Translations under genes and position numbers: made by a program
Assembly (NCBI RefSeq): GCF_028714975.1
Contig: NZ_JAQTLH010000014.1
Coordinates: forward strand, 1-32,439
Reading direction: 5' to 3'
Length of the DNA: 32,439 nt
From: Sulfurimonas sp.
Lineage (GTDB): Bacteria; Campylobacterota; Campylobacteria; Campylobacterales; Sulfurimonadaceae
Notes under the pieces: generated by a model
Told to the model about the DNA's origin: nothing
Database searches by the model: none
What the model saw: the letters and a program-made list of their open reading frames with translations, nothing else
Shown here: positions 25,931 to 32,439 of the stretch, one piece after another
Layout: each line of letters starts with the position of its first letter
Position numbering within the stretch: the first letter of the stretch is position 1

Positions 25931-26546
25931 TAGTATAGATTCTACACAAAAATATCTAAAAGAGTTGATTAAAGAAAAGAGAATCTCTTTACCCTGTGCC
26001 GTCGTGGCAAACTCTCAAACAGCAGGAGTAGGCAGCAGAGGAAACTCTTGGAGCGGAGTAGAAAATAATCTATTTTTATCTTTTGCGTTTTCACTAAAAG
26101 ATTTGCCGCATGATCTAAAATTAGAGTCCGCATCTATATATTTTTCTTATATTTTAAAAGAGACTTTAGCAGAGTTTGATTCCCAAGTTTGGTTAAAATG
26201 GCCAAATGATTTTTATATAAACAATCAAAAAGTCGGCGGGATGATAACTAACCTGATTGAAGAAACCCTTATTTGCGGCGTGGGGTTAAATATAGCTCAT
26301 GCACCTGTGGGTTTTGCAAAGTTAGATATTAATTTAGATAAAGATGAACTCATTAAAAAATACTTTGAAAATATTGAAAAAAAGAGTTTGTGGAAGCAAG
26401 TTTTTAGCAAATATAAGATAGAATTTTACAAGAACCAAAACTTTTATACGCACAATGAAAATTTAATAATTTCTTTAAAAAATGCCTTATTGCAGAGCGA
26501 TGGGTCTATTGTAGTCAACGGCGAGAGGATATATAGTCTAAGATGA
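25911..26546 (+). CDS. birA: Biotin-[acetyl-CoA carboxylase] ligase BirA (ligase domain only)
   Basis: The 211-residue protein attaches biotin to the biotin carboxyl carrier protein. It holds the catalytic core: LDSIDSTQKYL at 6-16, the biotinyl-AMP loop GVGSRGNSW (39-47, a variant of GRGRxGR), KWPND (96-100) and K107 in QKVGGMI. The N-terminal winged helix that makes Escherichia coli BirA a repressor is absent, as is most of the C-terminal domain. The start must be TTG at 25911, inside fmt: no ATG or GTG exists upstream of the conserved LDSIDSTQ block without losing it. TTG, no clear Shine-Dalgarno and a 20-base overlap suggest low, coupled expression. parA follows with an ATGA overlap. Confidence 0.9.
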   Translation: MQILYLDSIDSTQKYLKELIKEKRISLPCAVVANSQTAGVGSRGNSWSGVENNLFLSFAFSLKDLPHDLKLESASIYFSYILKETLAEFDSQVWLKWPNDFYINNQKVGGMITNLIEETLICGVGLNIAHAPVGFAKLDINLDKDELIKKYFENIEKKSLWKQVFSKYKIEFYKNQNFYTHNENLIISLKNALLQSDGSIVVNGERIYSLR

Positions 26547-27328
26547 GTGAAGTAATTGTAATTGCAAATCAAAAGGGCGGTGTGGGTAAAACAACTACTG
26601 CCGTAAATCTAGCCGCTTCACTCGCTGTTGCTGAAAAAAAAGTGCTTTTAATAGATTCAGATCCACAAGCAAATGCTACAACATCATTGGGCTTTCACAG
26701 AAATGATTATGAGTTTAATATCTATCATGTGCTTATCGGAACAAAAAAATTAAAAGACATTATCTTAAAATCAGAATTGCCTACCCTTCATCTGGCTCCT
26801 TCGAATATAGGGCTAGTAGGAATAGAAAAAGAGTATTATGATGCAGAGAACTCAAAAGGTCGCGAACTTCTTTTAAAAAAAGCTATCGCAAATGTTTTAA
26901 AGGATTATGATTATATTATCATAGATTCTCCGCCGGCACTAGGGCCGATGACTATCAATGCACTCTCGGCTTCAAACTCCGTAATTATTCCTATACAGTG
27001 TGAATTTTTTGCATTAGAAGGTCTTGCACAGCTTTTAAATACCGTGAAACTTGTAAGAAAATCTATTAATCAAAAATTGATTATTAAAGGCTTTTTACCG
27101 ACGATGTTTAGCGCTCAAAATAATCTCTCAAAACAGGTTTTTGCCGATTTAAAACAACATTTCAGCAGTAAACTTTTTAAAGACGGTAACGGAGAAATTA
27201 TAGTAGTTCCTAGAAATGTAAAATTAGCAGAATCCCCATCTTTTGGAAAACCTGCTATTTTATATGATGTAAAATCAAGCGGTTCCGAGTCATACCAAAA
27301 TTTAGCACAAGCGATTATTGAAGCATGA
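26543..27328 (+). CDS. parA: Chromosome partitioning ATPase ParA (Soj)
   Basis: This 261-residue MinD/ParA ATPase drives segregation of the origin region. The deviant Walker A motif KGGVGKTT has K11 and K16, the A' motif is IDSDPQANAT with D40, and Walker B is YIIIDSPPALGP with D128. The short N-terminus without a DNA-binding domain is typical of chromosomal Soj. ATGA overlaps link it to birA upstream and parB downstream. The nearby ATP synthase genes and parAB are commonly linked in this phylum. Confidence 0.96.
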   Translation: MSEVIVIANQKGGVGKTTTAVNLAASLAVAEKKVLLIDSDPQANATTSLGFHRNDYEFNIYHVLIGTKKLKDIILKSELPTLHLAPSNIGLVGIEKEYYDAENSKGRELLLKKAIANVLKDYDYIIIDSPPALGPMTINALSASNSVIIPIQCEFFALEGLAQLLNTVKLVRKSINQKLIIKGFLPTMFSAQNNLSKQVFADLKQHFSSKLFKDGNGEIIVVPRNVKLAESPSFGKPAILYDVKSSGSESYQNLAQAIIEA

Positions 27329-28167
27329 AAAGTCAAAAATTAGGTAGAGGTCTCGGAGCACTTTTGAGTGAAATAGAAGAGGCTTATGAAAATGAAGTTT
27401 CTCAAAAAGATTCAATAGTTGAAATCCAGTTAAAAGATATTCGACCAAATCCATTTCAACCTAGAAAACATTTTGATGAAAATAGTTTACAAGAACTCGG
27501 TGAGTCTATAAAAAACGACGGCTTGCTGCAACCTATCGTAGTTACGGAAGATGTTGACGGATATATTTTAATTGCAGGAGAGAGAAGACTTCGTGCATCA
27601 AAAATTGCAAAACTAAAAACGATTCGTGCAATCGTTTTAAATAGTGATGAACAGAGAATGAGACAGTTCGCACTAATAGAAAATATTCAAAGAGACGAGT
27701 TAAACTCTATTGAATTGGCGCATGCTTACGGAGAACTTATTAAACTTCACAATATAACGCAAGATGAACTCTCAACTAAAATTCATAAAAGCAGAACGCA
27801 TATTACAAACACTATTAGACTTTTACAGTTATCACAAAAAACACAAAAAGCTTTGATTGAGAAAAAAATTACGACAGGACATGCTAAAGTTTTAGTCGGA
27901 CTTGATGAAAAGCAGCAACAATTAATCGTTGACTCAGTAGTAGGTCAAAAATTAAGTGTTAGAGAAGTTGAAGCAACAATAAAAAGCCTTAAAAACAATA
28001 AAGCCGAACCGTCTAATAAAATAGAAATTGCTTCATATGATTTTAAAGATGCTAAAGAGAGATTATCTGATCTTGGATTTAAGATAAAAAGTTCCGGCAA
28101 AAGTTTAACAATAGAGTTTGCCGACAAAAACCAAATAGATAACTTTTTAAATTATTTTTCAAAATAA
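27325..28167 (+). CDS. parB: Chromosome partitioning protein ParB (Spo0J)
   Basis: The 280-residue CTP-dependent clamp loads at parS and spreads on DNA. In order: the ParA-contact peptide KLGRGLGALL (5-14), the N-terminal CTPase domain with GERRLRAS (85-92) and ENIQRDEL (119-126), the helix-turn-helix domain (about 145-170, TQDELSTKIHKSRTHITNTI) and a C-terminal dimerisation region (about 235-280). All are intact. I saw no parS-like palindrome in the window. Confidence 0.96.
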   Translation: MKSQKLGRGLGALLSEIEEAYENEVSQKDSIVEIQLKDIRPNPFQPRKHFDENSLQELGESIKNDGLLQPIVVTEDVDGYILIAGERRLRASKIAKLKTIRAIVLNSDEQRMRQFALIENIQRDELNSIELAHAYGELIKLHNITQDELSTKIHKSRTHITNTIRLLQLSQKTQKALIEKKITTGHAKVLVGLDEKQQQLIVDSVVGQKLSVREVEATIKSLKNNKAEPSNKIEIASYDFKDAKERLSDLGFKIKSSGKSLTIEFADKNQIDNFLNYFSK

Positions 28168-28212
28168 GCATCATAAAGTTAGCTAAATTTAAAAATTTTC
28201 ATAAAAAACATA

Positions 28213-28232
28213 AAAAAAAATTAATTTTTTTT
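28213..28232. promoter_or_regulatory. A8-TTAA-T8 palindrome upstream of the ATP synthase promoter
   Basis: Eight A, then TTAA, then eight T form a 20-base perfect palindrome made only of A and T, 46 bases after the parB stop and 33 bases before the -10 box. It could act as an UP-like element or intrinsically bent DNA for the strong operon promoter, or as a weak AT terminator for the parB transcript. Sequence alone does not decide. Confidence 0.45.
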
Positions 28233-28265
28233 ATTCGTTTAACCATTCTTTTAATTTTAACATAG

Positions 28266-28289
28266 TATAATCACGCAACTTTTAGGAGG
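28266..28289 (+). promoter_or_regulatory. ATP synthase operon promoter and Shine-Dalgarno
   Basis: TATAAT at 28266-28271 is preceded by T-rich runs (TTTTAATTTTAA), typical of this phylum's sigma-70 promoters. AGGAGG at 28284-28289, the best Shine-Dalgarno in the window, stands 4 bases before the atpF' ATG. The leader would be very short. Confidence 0.65.
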
Positions 28290-28293
28290 TGCT

Positions 28294-28716
28294 ATGTTAG
28301 ATATAAATCCGATACTACTTGTAGCTACATTAATCGTGTTTCTTACGCTTATTGCCGTTCTGAACAGTTCGCTTTACAACCCGTTGTTTGCTTATATGAG
28401 TAAAAGAGATGAAGACATCAAAAAAGACCTAGAAAAAATAGGCTCAAATGATGATGAAATCAAAGAACTTGAATCAAAAGCGCAATCAATTATTGTAAGT
28501 GCTAAACTGGAAGCTTCGGCCCTGAGAGAGAAAGTTATTACGGATGCTAAAGGGTTAGCAGAGAGTAAGTTAGAAGCAAAGCGTGCTGAATTAGCTAGTC
28601 AGTATTTAGAGTTTGAACAGTTGCTTGGTCAATCTCGTGAACAGTTAGTAAGTGATTTAAAATCACATATTCCGCTGTTTAAAGAAGCTGTAAAAGCTAA
28701 ATTTAGTCAAATATAA
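28294..28716 (+). CDS. F0F1 ATP synthase subunit b' (AtpF')
   Basis: The 140-residue protein has one N-terminal membrane helix (about 7-27, ILLVATLIVFLTLIAVLN) and a long charged helix (about 40-140) that forms the peripheral stalk with subunit b. The N-terminal LNSSLYNPLFAYMSKRDEDI block is typical of b'. Two distinct b-type subunits encoded in tandem are usual in Campylobacterota, cyanobacteria and some proteobacteria. First gene of the operon; atpF follows after 9 bases. Confidence 0.92.
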   Translation: MLDINPILLVATLIVFLTLIAVLNSSLYNPLFAYMSKRDEDIKKDLEKIGSNDDEIKELESKAQSIIVSAKLEASALREKVITDAKGLAESKLEAKRAELASQYLEFEQLLGQSREQLVSDLKSHIPLFKEAVKAKFSQI

Positions 28717-28725
28717 GGATGTGAT

Positions 28726-29244
28726 GTGAGTAGAATTTTAGTATTTATGCTAATGATGTCGACCTATGCATTGGCATCTGGCGGTAATGCGGAGCATGCA
28801 GGTACCGATATTATTCAGCGAACGGTAAACTTTTTACTGTTCGCGGGATTGATATGGTATCTTGTTGCTGAGCCGGCAAAAAATTATTTTGCATCAAGAA
28901 GTCAGTCAATTGCTGATGAAATGAAAAAAGTGCAAGATAAGTTGAAAGAGACTGCGTCTTTGAAAAAGGATGCACTTGCTAAGGTGTCCGCAGCTGAGAA
29001 ATTTGCTGCAGATTTGGCAGTTAGTTCTAAAAAAGAGAATAAAATTATTAATGATAGTATTATGACTCAATGTGATGCTGATATTGAAACAATGATTAAG
29101 CATCAGGCTGTTCTAATTGAATTTGAACAAAGAAAAATGGTTCGTAGCGTAGTTGAAGATACTCTAAAAGATGCGTTAAGTCAAAGTGACGATAGTTTTG
29201 ATAAAGAAGCTATGGCTAATGTTATCTTAAAGAAGGTGGCATAG
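28726..29244 (+). CDS. atpF: F0F1 ATP synthase subunit b (AtpF)
   Basis: The 172-residue product starts with GTG at 28726, with AAGGA at 28715-28719 spaced 6 bases. Residues 1-18 (MSRILVFMLMMSTYALAS) look like a cleavable signal peptide, followed by GGNAEHAG and then the actual membrane anchor (about 33-50, TVNFLLFAGLIWYLVAEP). The rest is the charged stalk helix. A similar N-terminal extension is familiar in Campylobacter and Helicobacter AtpF. It pairs with b' in the peripheral stalk. atpH starts one base after its stop. Confidence 0.93.
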   Translation: MSRILVFMLMMSTYALASGGNAEHAGTDIIQRTVNFLLFAGLIWYLVAEPAKNYFASRSQSIADEMKKVQDKLKETASLKKDALAKVSAAEKFAADLAVSSKKENKIINDSIMTQCDADIETMIKHQAVLIEFEQRKMVRSVVEDTLKDALSQSDDSFDKEAMANVILKKVA

Positions 29245-29245
29245 T

Positions 29246-29779
29246 ATGGAAGAGTTAATCGCAAAAAGATATCTCAAAGCAATTAAGCAGAGCTCTGATG
29301 CGCAAACAATGCAGAATGTAGCTTTAATATTTTCTGTTTTGGCTCAATCTTTTAATGATGAGAAATTTAATCGTATCATTAATAACCCGGATGTAAGTAA
29401 AAACCAGAAATCAGAAATTTTATTGGCGGCGGTTAAATCGGTCGGCTCTAAAGATGTTGACAACTTAATAAAATTACTTGCCGAGCATGATCGTATCACT
29501 ATTATACCTGCGTTAGCGGAGATAATGAGAAAAGATATTGCAAAAACAAATAAAAGTTATAGCGGAATCGTGTATAGCGATAGCGATATCGATGCGAAAG
29601 TTATAGAAGATTTAGGCAACGGGTTGGGTAACAGATTTAACTCTAAAATATCGCTGAAATTTGTTAAAAACGATTTCAACGGTATTAAAGTAGATGTTGA
29701 AGATCTTGGAGTAGAAATAAGTTTTTCTAAATCAAGAATTAATAGTCAAATAATAGAACATATTGTAAAAGCAATTTAA
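29246..29779 (+). CDS. atpH: F0F1 ATP synthase subunit delta
   Basis: The 177-residue delta subunit caps the F1 head and joins it to the b/b' stalk. The N-terminal ELIAKRYLKAIKQ block and the C-terminal VDVEDLGVEISFSKSRINSQ region are characteristic; the latter normally reads GG..V..GD..ID and is divergent here, as elsewhere in the phylum. AAGGTGG (29233-29239) at the end of atpF serves as Shine-Dalgarno. atpA follows after 21 bases. Confidence 0.93.
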   Translation: MEELIAKRYLKAIKQSSDAQTMQNVALIFSVLAQSFNDEKFNRIINNPDVSKNQKSEILLAAVKSVGSKDVDNLIKLLAEHDRITIIPALAEIMRKDIAKTNKSYSGIVYSDSDIDAKVIEDLGNGLGNRFNSKISLKFVKNDFNGIKVDVEDLGVEISFSKSRINSQIIEHIVKAI

Positions 29780-29800
29780 CTTCATGAGAGGAGATGTGTA

Positions 29801-31318
29801 GTGGTAGCAAAAATTCAAGCTGATGAAATCAGCTCAATAATTAAAGAGCGTATTGACAACTTTGAACTAAGTGTTGATATTAATGAAACAGGTAAAATCG
29901 TTTCATATGCTGACGGTGTTGCGCAAGTTTACGGACTTAGTAATGTTATGGCCGGTGAAATGGTAGAGTTCGAAGAGGGAACTAGAGGTTTGGTTATGAA
30001 CCTTGAAGAGAGTACGGTAGGTGTCGTTATACTTGGCGGAGGCGCTCTATTAAAAGAGGGTCTGTCTGTAAAGAGATTAGGTCGTCTTCTTCGTGTTCCG
30101 GTAGGTGAAGCACTGCTTGGCCGTGTTGTTAACGCTCTTGGTGAACCGATTGACGGTAAAGGTCCGATTGAAACAACTGAAACTCGTTTCGTTGAAGAGA
30201 AAGCACCGGGAATTATGGACAGAAAATCTGTACATGAGCCTATGGCAACTGGTATCAAAGCGATTGATGCACTTGTGCCGATCGGTAGAGGTCAAAGAGA
30301 GTTGATTATCGGTGACAGACAAACTGGTAAAACAACTGTTGCGCTTGATGCTATTATCAACCAAAAAGGCAACGGTGTTGCTTGTATCTATGTTGCTATC
30401 GGTCAAAAAGAGTCAACAATTGCACAGATTATTCGTCGTTTAGAAGAGCAAGGTGCGTTAGAATATACTATTATTGTTTCTGCTACGGGTTCTGAAGCGG
30501 CTGCTTTACAATTCTTGGCTCCATACACAGGCGTAACAATGGGTGAATATTTCCGTGATAACGCAAAGCACGCTCTAATCGTATATGATGATTTATCTAA
30601 GCATGCGGTTGCTTATCGTGAGATGTCTCTTATCCTTCGTCGTCCTCCGGGTCGTGAAGCATATCCGGGAGATGTTTTCTATATCCACTCTCGTCTTTTA
30701 GAGAGAGCTGCAAAAGTATGTGATGAGAGAGGTGCAGGTTCATTAACTGCTCTTCCTATTATTGAAACGCAAGCAGGGGATGTTGCTGCATATATTCCTA
30801 CGAATGTTATCTCGATTACTGACGGTCAGATTTTCCTTGAAACTGAACTATTTAACTCAGGTATCCGTCCGGCTATAAATGTCGGTCTTTCAGTATCTCG
30901 TGTTGGTGGTGCTGCTCAAATTAAAGCTACTAAACAAGTTGCAGGTACACTAAGACTTGACCTTGCTCAATATCGCGAATTACAAGCGTTTGCTCAATTT
31001 GCATCAGATCTTGATGAGTCGTCTCGTAAACAACTTGAGCGTGGACAAAGAATGGTTGAAGTTTTAAAACAACCGCCATTTTCTCCGCTTTCTGCTGAAA
31101 AACAAGTATTGATTATTTTTGCAGGAAATGAAGGTTTCTTTGATGATATGAACCCGTCAAATGTTGTTCGTTTTGAAGCTGAGCTGTATCCTTTTATCGA
31201 AGCATCTTATCCTCAAATTTTTGAAAGTATCAAAGCTACTTCTACAGTAGATAATGATACTAAGGCATTGATGAAAAAAGCACTTGAAGAGTTCAAAGCT
31301 AGCTTTGTAGCGGCGTAA
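29801..31318 (+). CDS. atpA: F0F1 ATP synthase subunit alpha
   Basis: The 505-residue alpha subunit has the N-terminal beta-barrel (about 25-95), the nucleotide domain with P-loop GDRQTGKT (171-178) and the late block [14 protein letters not shown] that carries the arginine finger for the neighbouring beta site. The start is GTG at 29801 with AGGAG at 29789-29793, 7 bases upstream. Length matches the family. Codon choice in this gene (many GGT, CGT, GTT) looks like that of a highly expressed gene. Confidence 0.98.
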   Translation: MVAKIQADEISSIIKERIDNFELSVDINETGKIVSYADGVAQVYGLSNVMAGEMVEFEEGTRGLVMNLEESTVGVVILGGGALLKEGLSVKRLGRLLRVPVGEALLGRVVNALGEPIDGKGPIETTETRFVEEKAPGIMDRKSVHEPMATGIKAIDALVPIGRGQRELIIGDRQTGKTTVALDAIINQKGNGVACIYVAIGQKESTIAQIIRRLEEQGALEYTIIVSATGSEAAALQFLAPYTGVTMGEYFRDNAKHALIVYDDLSKHAVAYREMSLILRRPPGREAYPGDVFYIHSRLLERAAKVCDERGAGSLTALPIIETQAGDVAAYIPTNVISITDGQIFLETELFNSGIRPAINVGLSVSRVGGAAQIKATKQVAGTLRLDLAQYRELQAFAQFASDLDESSRKQLERGQRMVEVLKQPPFSPLSAEKQVLIIFAGNEGFFDDMNPSNVVRFEAELYPFIEASYPQIFESIKATSTVDNDTKALMKKALEEFKASFVAA

Positions 31319-31328
31319 GGAAAACTTT

Positions 31329-32216
31329 ATGGCAAACTTGAAAGATATTCAGAGAAAGATAAAGAGTGTTTCTAATACTCAAAAGACGACTCGTGCTATG
31401 AAGCTTGTATCTACTGCAAAGCTTCGTCGCGCAGAAGAGTTAGCTAAGCGCTCTCGTCTTTATGCTGCAAAAATGAATCAGGTGATTGCCGAAATAGCTG
31501 GACGCATTAAATGCAACAAAGTCGGCGGAATTGACAATCGTTGTTTTATAGAGATTGAAGATCCAAAAACAGTTGACATAGTTTTTGTAACTGCTGACAA
31601 AGGTTTATGCGGCGGTTTTAATATACAAACTATTAAAGCCGTTAAAAAACTTTTAGCAGAGTATAAATCAAAAAATGTAAAAGTGCGTTTACGCGGAATC
31701 GGTAAAAAAGGTATTGAATTTTTTAAATATAACCAAGTTGAACTTTTTGACGCAGTTACAAATCTTAGTTCTAGACCTGACAAAGAGAGATCGGATGATT
31801 TTATTTTATCTTCTATAGAAGATTTTAAAGATGGAAAAACCGACGGTCTTCATTTTGTATACAACGGATATAAAAACATGATAACTCAAGAGTTGCATGT
31901 AACGAAAGTATTGCCTGTTGATGCAAGTCAATTTGAATGCGGTGAAGTAGAAAAATCTATGCTTGAGATAGAGTCTCAAGACGAAGAAAAAATGTTAGAT
32001 TCTTTAGTTAATAGATATGTTCAGTACGCAATGTACTATTCACTAATTGATTCTGTTGCTGCAGAGCATAGTGCTAGAATGCAGGCAATGGATACGGCTA
32101 CTAACAACGCAAAAGAGATGGTTAAGTCATTAAATGTTCAGTTTAATAAAGCTAGACAAGCAGCTATTACTACAGAGCTTATTGAAATTATAAGCGGTGT
32201 GGAGTCTATGAAATAA
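31329..32216 (+). CDS. atpG: F0F1 ATP synthase subunit gamma
   Basis: The 295-residue central shaft has the two-helix coiled coil formed by its ends: [20 protein letters not shown] near the N-terminus and [20 protein letters not shown] near the C-terminus. The middle Rossmann-like part contains [13 protein letters not shown] (about 81-93), a family signature. It lies 10 bases after atpA and 11 before atpD. Confidence 0.97.
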   Translation: MANLKDIQRKIKSVSNTQKTTRAMKLVSTAKLRRAEELAKRSRLYAAKMNQVIAEIAGRIKCNKVGGIDNRCFIEIEDPKTVDIVFVTADKGLCGGFNIQTIKAVKKLLAEYKSKNVKVRLRGIGKKGIEFFKYNQVELFDAVTNLSSRPDKERSDDFILSSIEDFKDGKTDGLHFVYNGYKNMITQELHVTKVLPVDASQFECGEVEKSMLEIESQDEEKMLDSLVNRYVQYAMYYSLIDSVAAEHSARMQAMDTATNNAKEMVKSLNVQFNKARQAAITTELIEIISGVESMK

Positions 32217-32227
32217 TGGAGAAAAAT

Positions 32228-32439
32228 ATGATTGGTAAAATAAGCCAGGTTATGGGCCCGGTTGTTGATGTTGATTTTGACGGTTATCTTCCTATAATTA
32301 ATGAAGCAATCGAAGTTAAAGTAAATTTAGAAGGTACTCAGTCTCGTTTAGTACTTGAAGTTGCAGCTCACTTAGGTGACGGTCGTGTTAGAACGATTGC
32401 AATGGATATGAGTGAGGGTCTTGTACGCGGTATGGATGC
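32228..32439 (+). CDS. atpD: F0F1 ATP synthase subunit beta, N-terminal fragment
   Basis: The first 70 codons are present before the window ends. The product begins [19 protein letters not shown] and continues with the N-terminal beta-barrel, ending near [14 protein letters not shown], the standard start of the catalytic subunit. The P-loop lies beyond the window. GGAG at 32218-32221 precedes the ATG at 32228. Confidence 0.97.
   Translation, partial: MIGKISQVMGPVVDVDFDGYLPIINEAIEVKVNLEGTQSRLVLEVAAHLGDGRVRTIAMDMSEGLVRGMD

Noticed and set aside
26543..28293. Search for parS sites near parAB
   Set aside because: I looked by eye for TGTTTCACGTGAAACA-like palindromes here and across the window. 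The nearest look-alike (around 3048, GTTTCATGAAC in the kinase gene) is too short and off consensus.
29929..30406. Two 109-codon antisense frames inside atpA
   Set aside because: They lie opposite a highly conserved gene and have Ser/Pro/Thr-rich products without motifs, typical of antisense frames.
1..32439. Mobile elements, CRISPR arrays, tRNA or rRNA genes
   Set aside because: No transposase, integrase, direct-repeat array or cloverleaf-like sequence was seen, and all longer gaps (under 165 bases) are accounted for.

Overview
The window looks like chromosome from a low-GC member of the Campylobacterota (formerly Epsilonproteobacteria), most likely Sulfurimonas or a close relative. Three things point there: the order fabZ-lpxA-clpX-mreB-mreC-carB, the order parA-parB-atpF'-atpF-atpH-atpA-atpG-atpD, and the presence of a UPF0323 lipoprotein and a long QueH, all familiar from that phylum. 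The genus is inferred from pattern recognition; no database was searched.

Left end (1-3654, all minus strand): the start of a secreted porin-like protein, an APC-family amino-acid permease that is clearly more GC-rich than its neighbours, and an OmpR-type response regulator / histidine kinase pair. From 3719 everything runs on the plus strand: a cyclophilin, an intergenic stretch with two strong hairpins, the queuosine enzyme QueH, then fabZ-lpxA-clpX-mreB-mreC (fatty acid and lipid A synthesis, proteolysis, cell shape) with tight or overlapping junctions, and carB.

13073-22258 can be read as one long plus-strand gene string: a short TsaC/Sua5-like protein whose first codons form a perfect terminator-like hairpin, a UPF0323 lipoprotein, a glutathionylspermidine-synthase-like ATP-grasp protein, dapE, a secreted thioredoxin-fold protein, a RidA protein, and a complete tripartite RND efflux system (TolC-like, adaptor, RND pump) joined mostly by 4-base ATGA overlaps.

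22387-28167 holds rplU-rpmA, a clean hairpin terminator, then obgE-proB-fmt-birA-parA-parB, again with overlapping starts and stops. The right end is the F1Fo ATP synthase operon, with its own promoter and a strong Shine-Dalgarno: atpF', atpF, atpH, atpA, atpG and the start of atpD, which runs off the window. Fo subunits a and c are not present.

Most of the window is housekeeping DNA and I see no mobile element, CRISPR array, tRNA or rRNA. The points most worth a second look are the terminator-like hairpin inside the TsaC-like gene, the lipoprotein/ATP-grasp pair, the hairpin element before queH, the signal-peptide-like start of AtpF, and signs of a recombination junction around 1700-1800.
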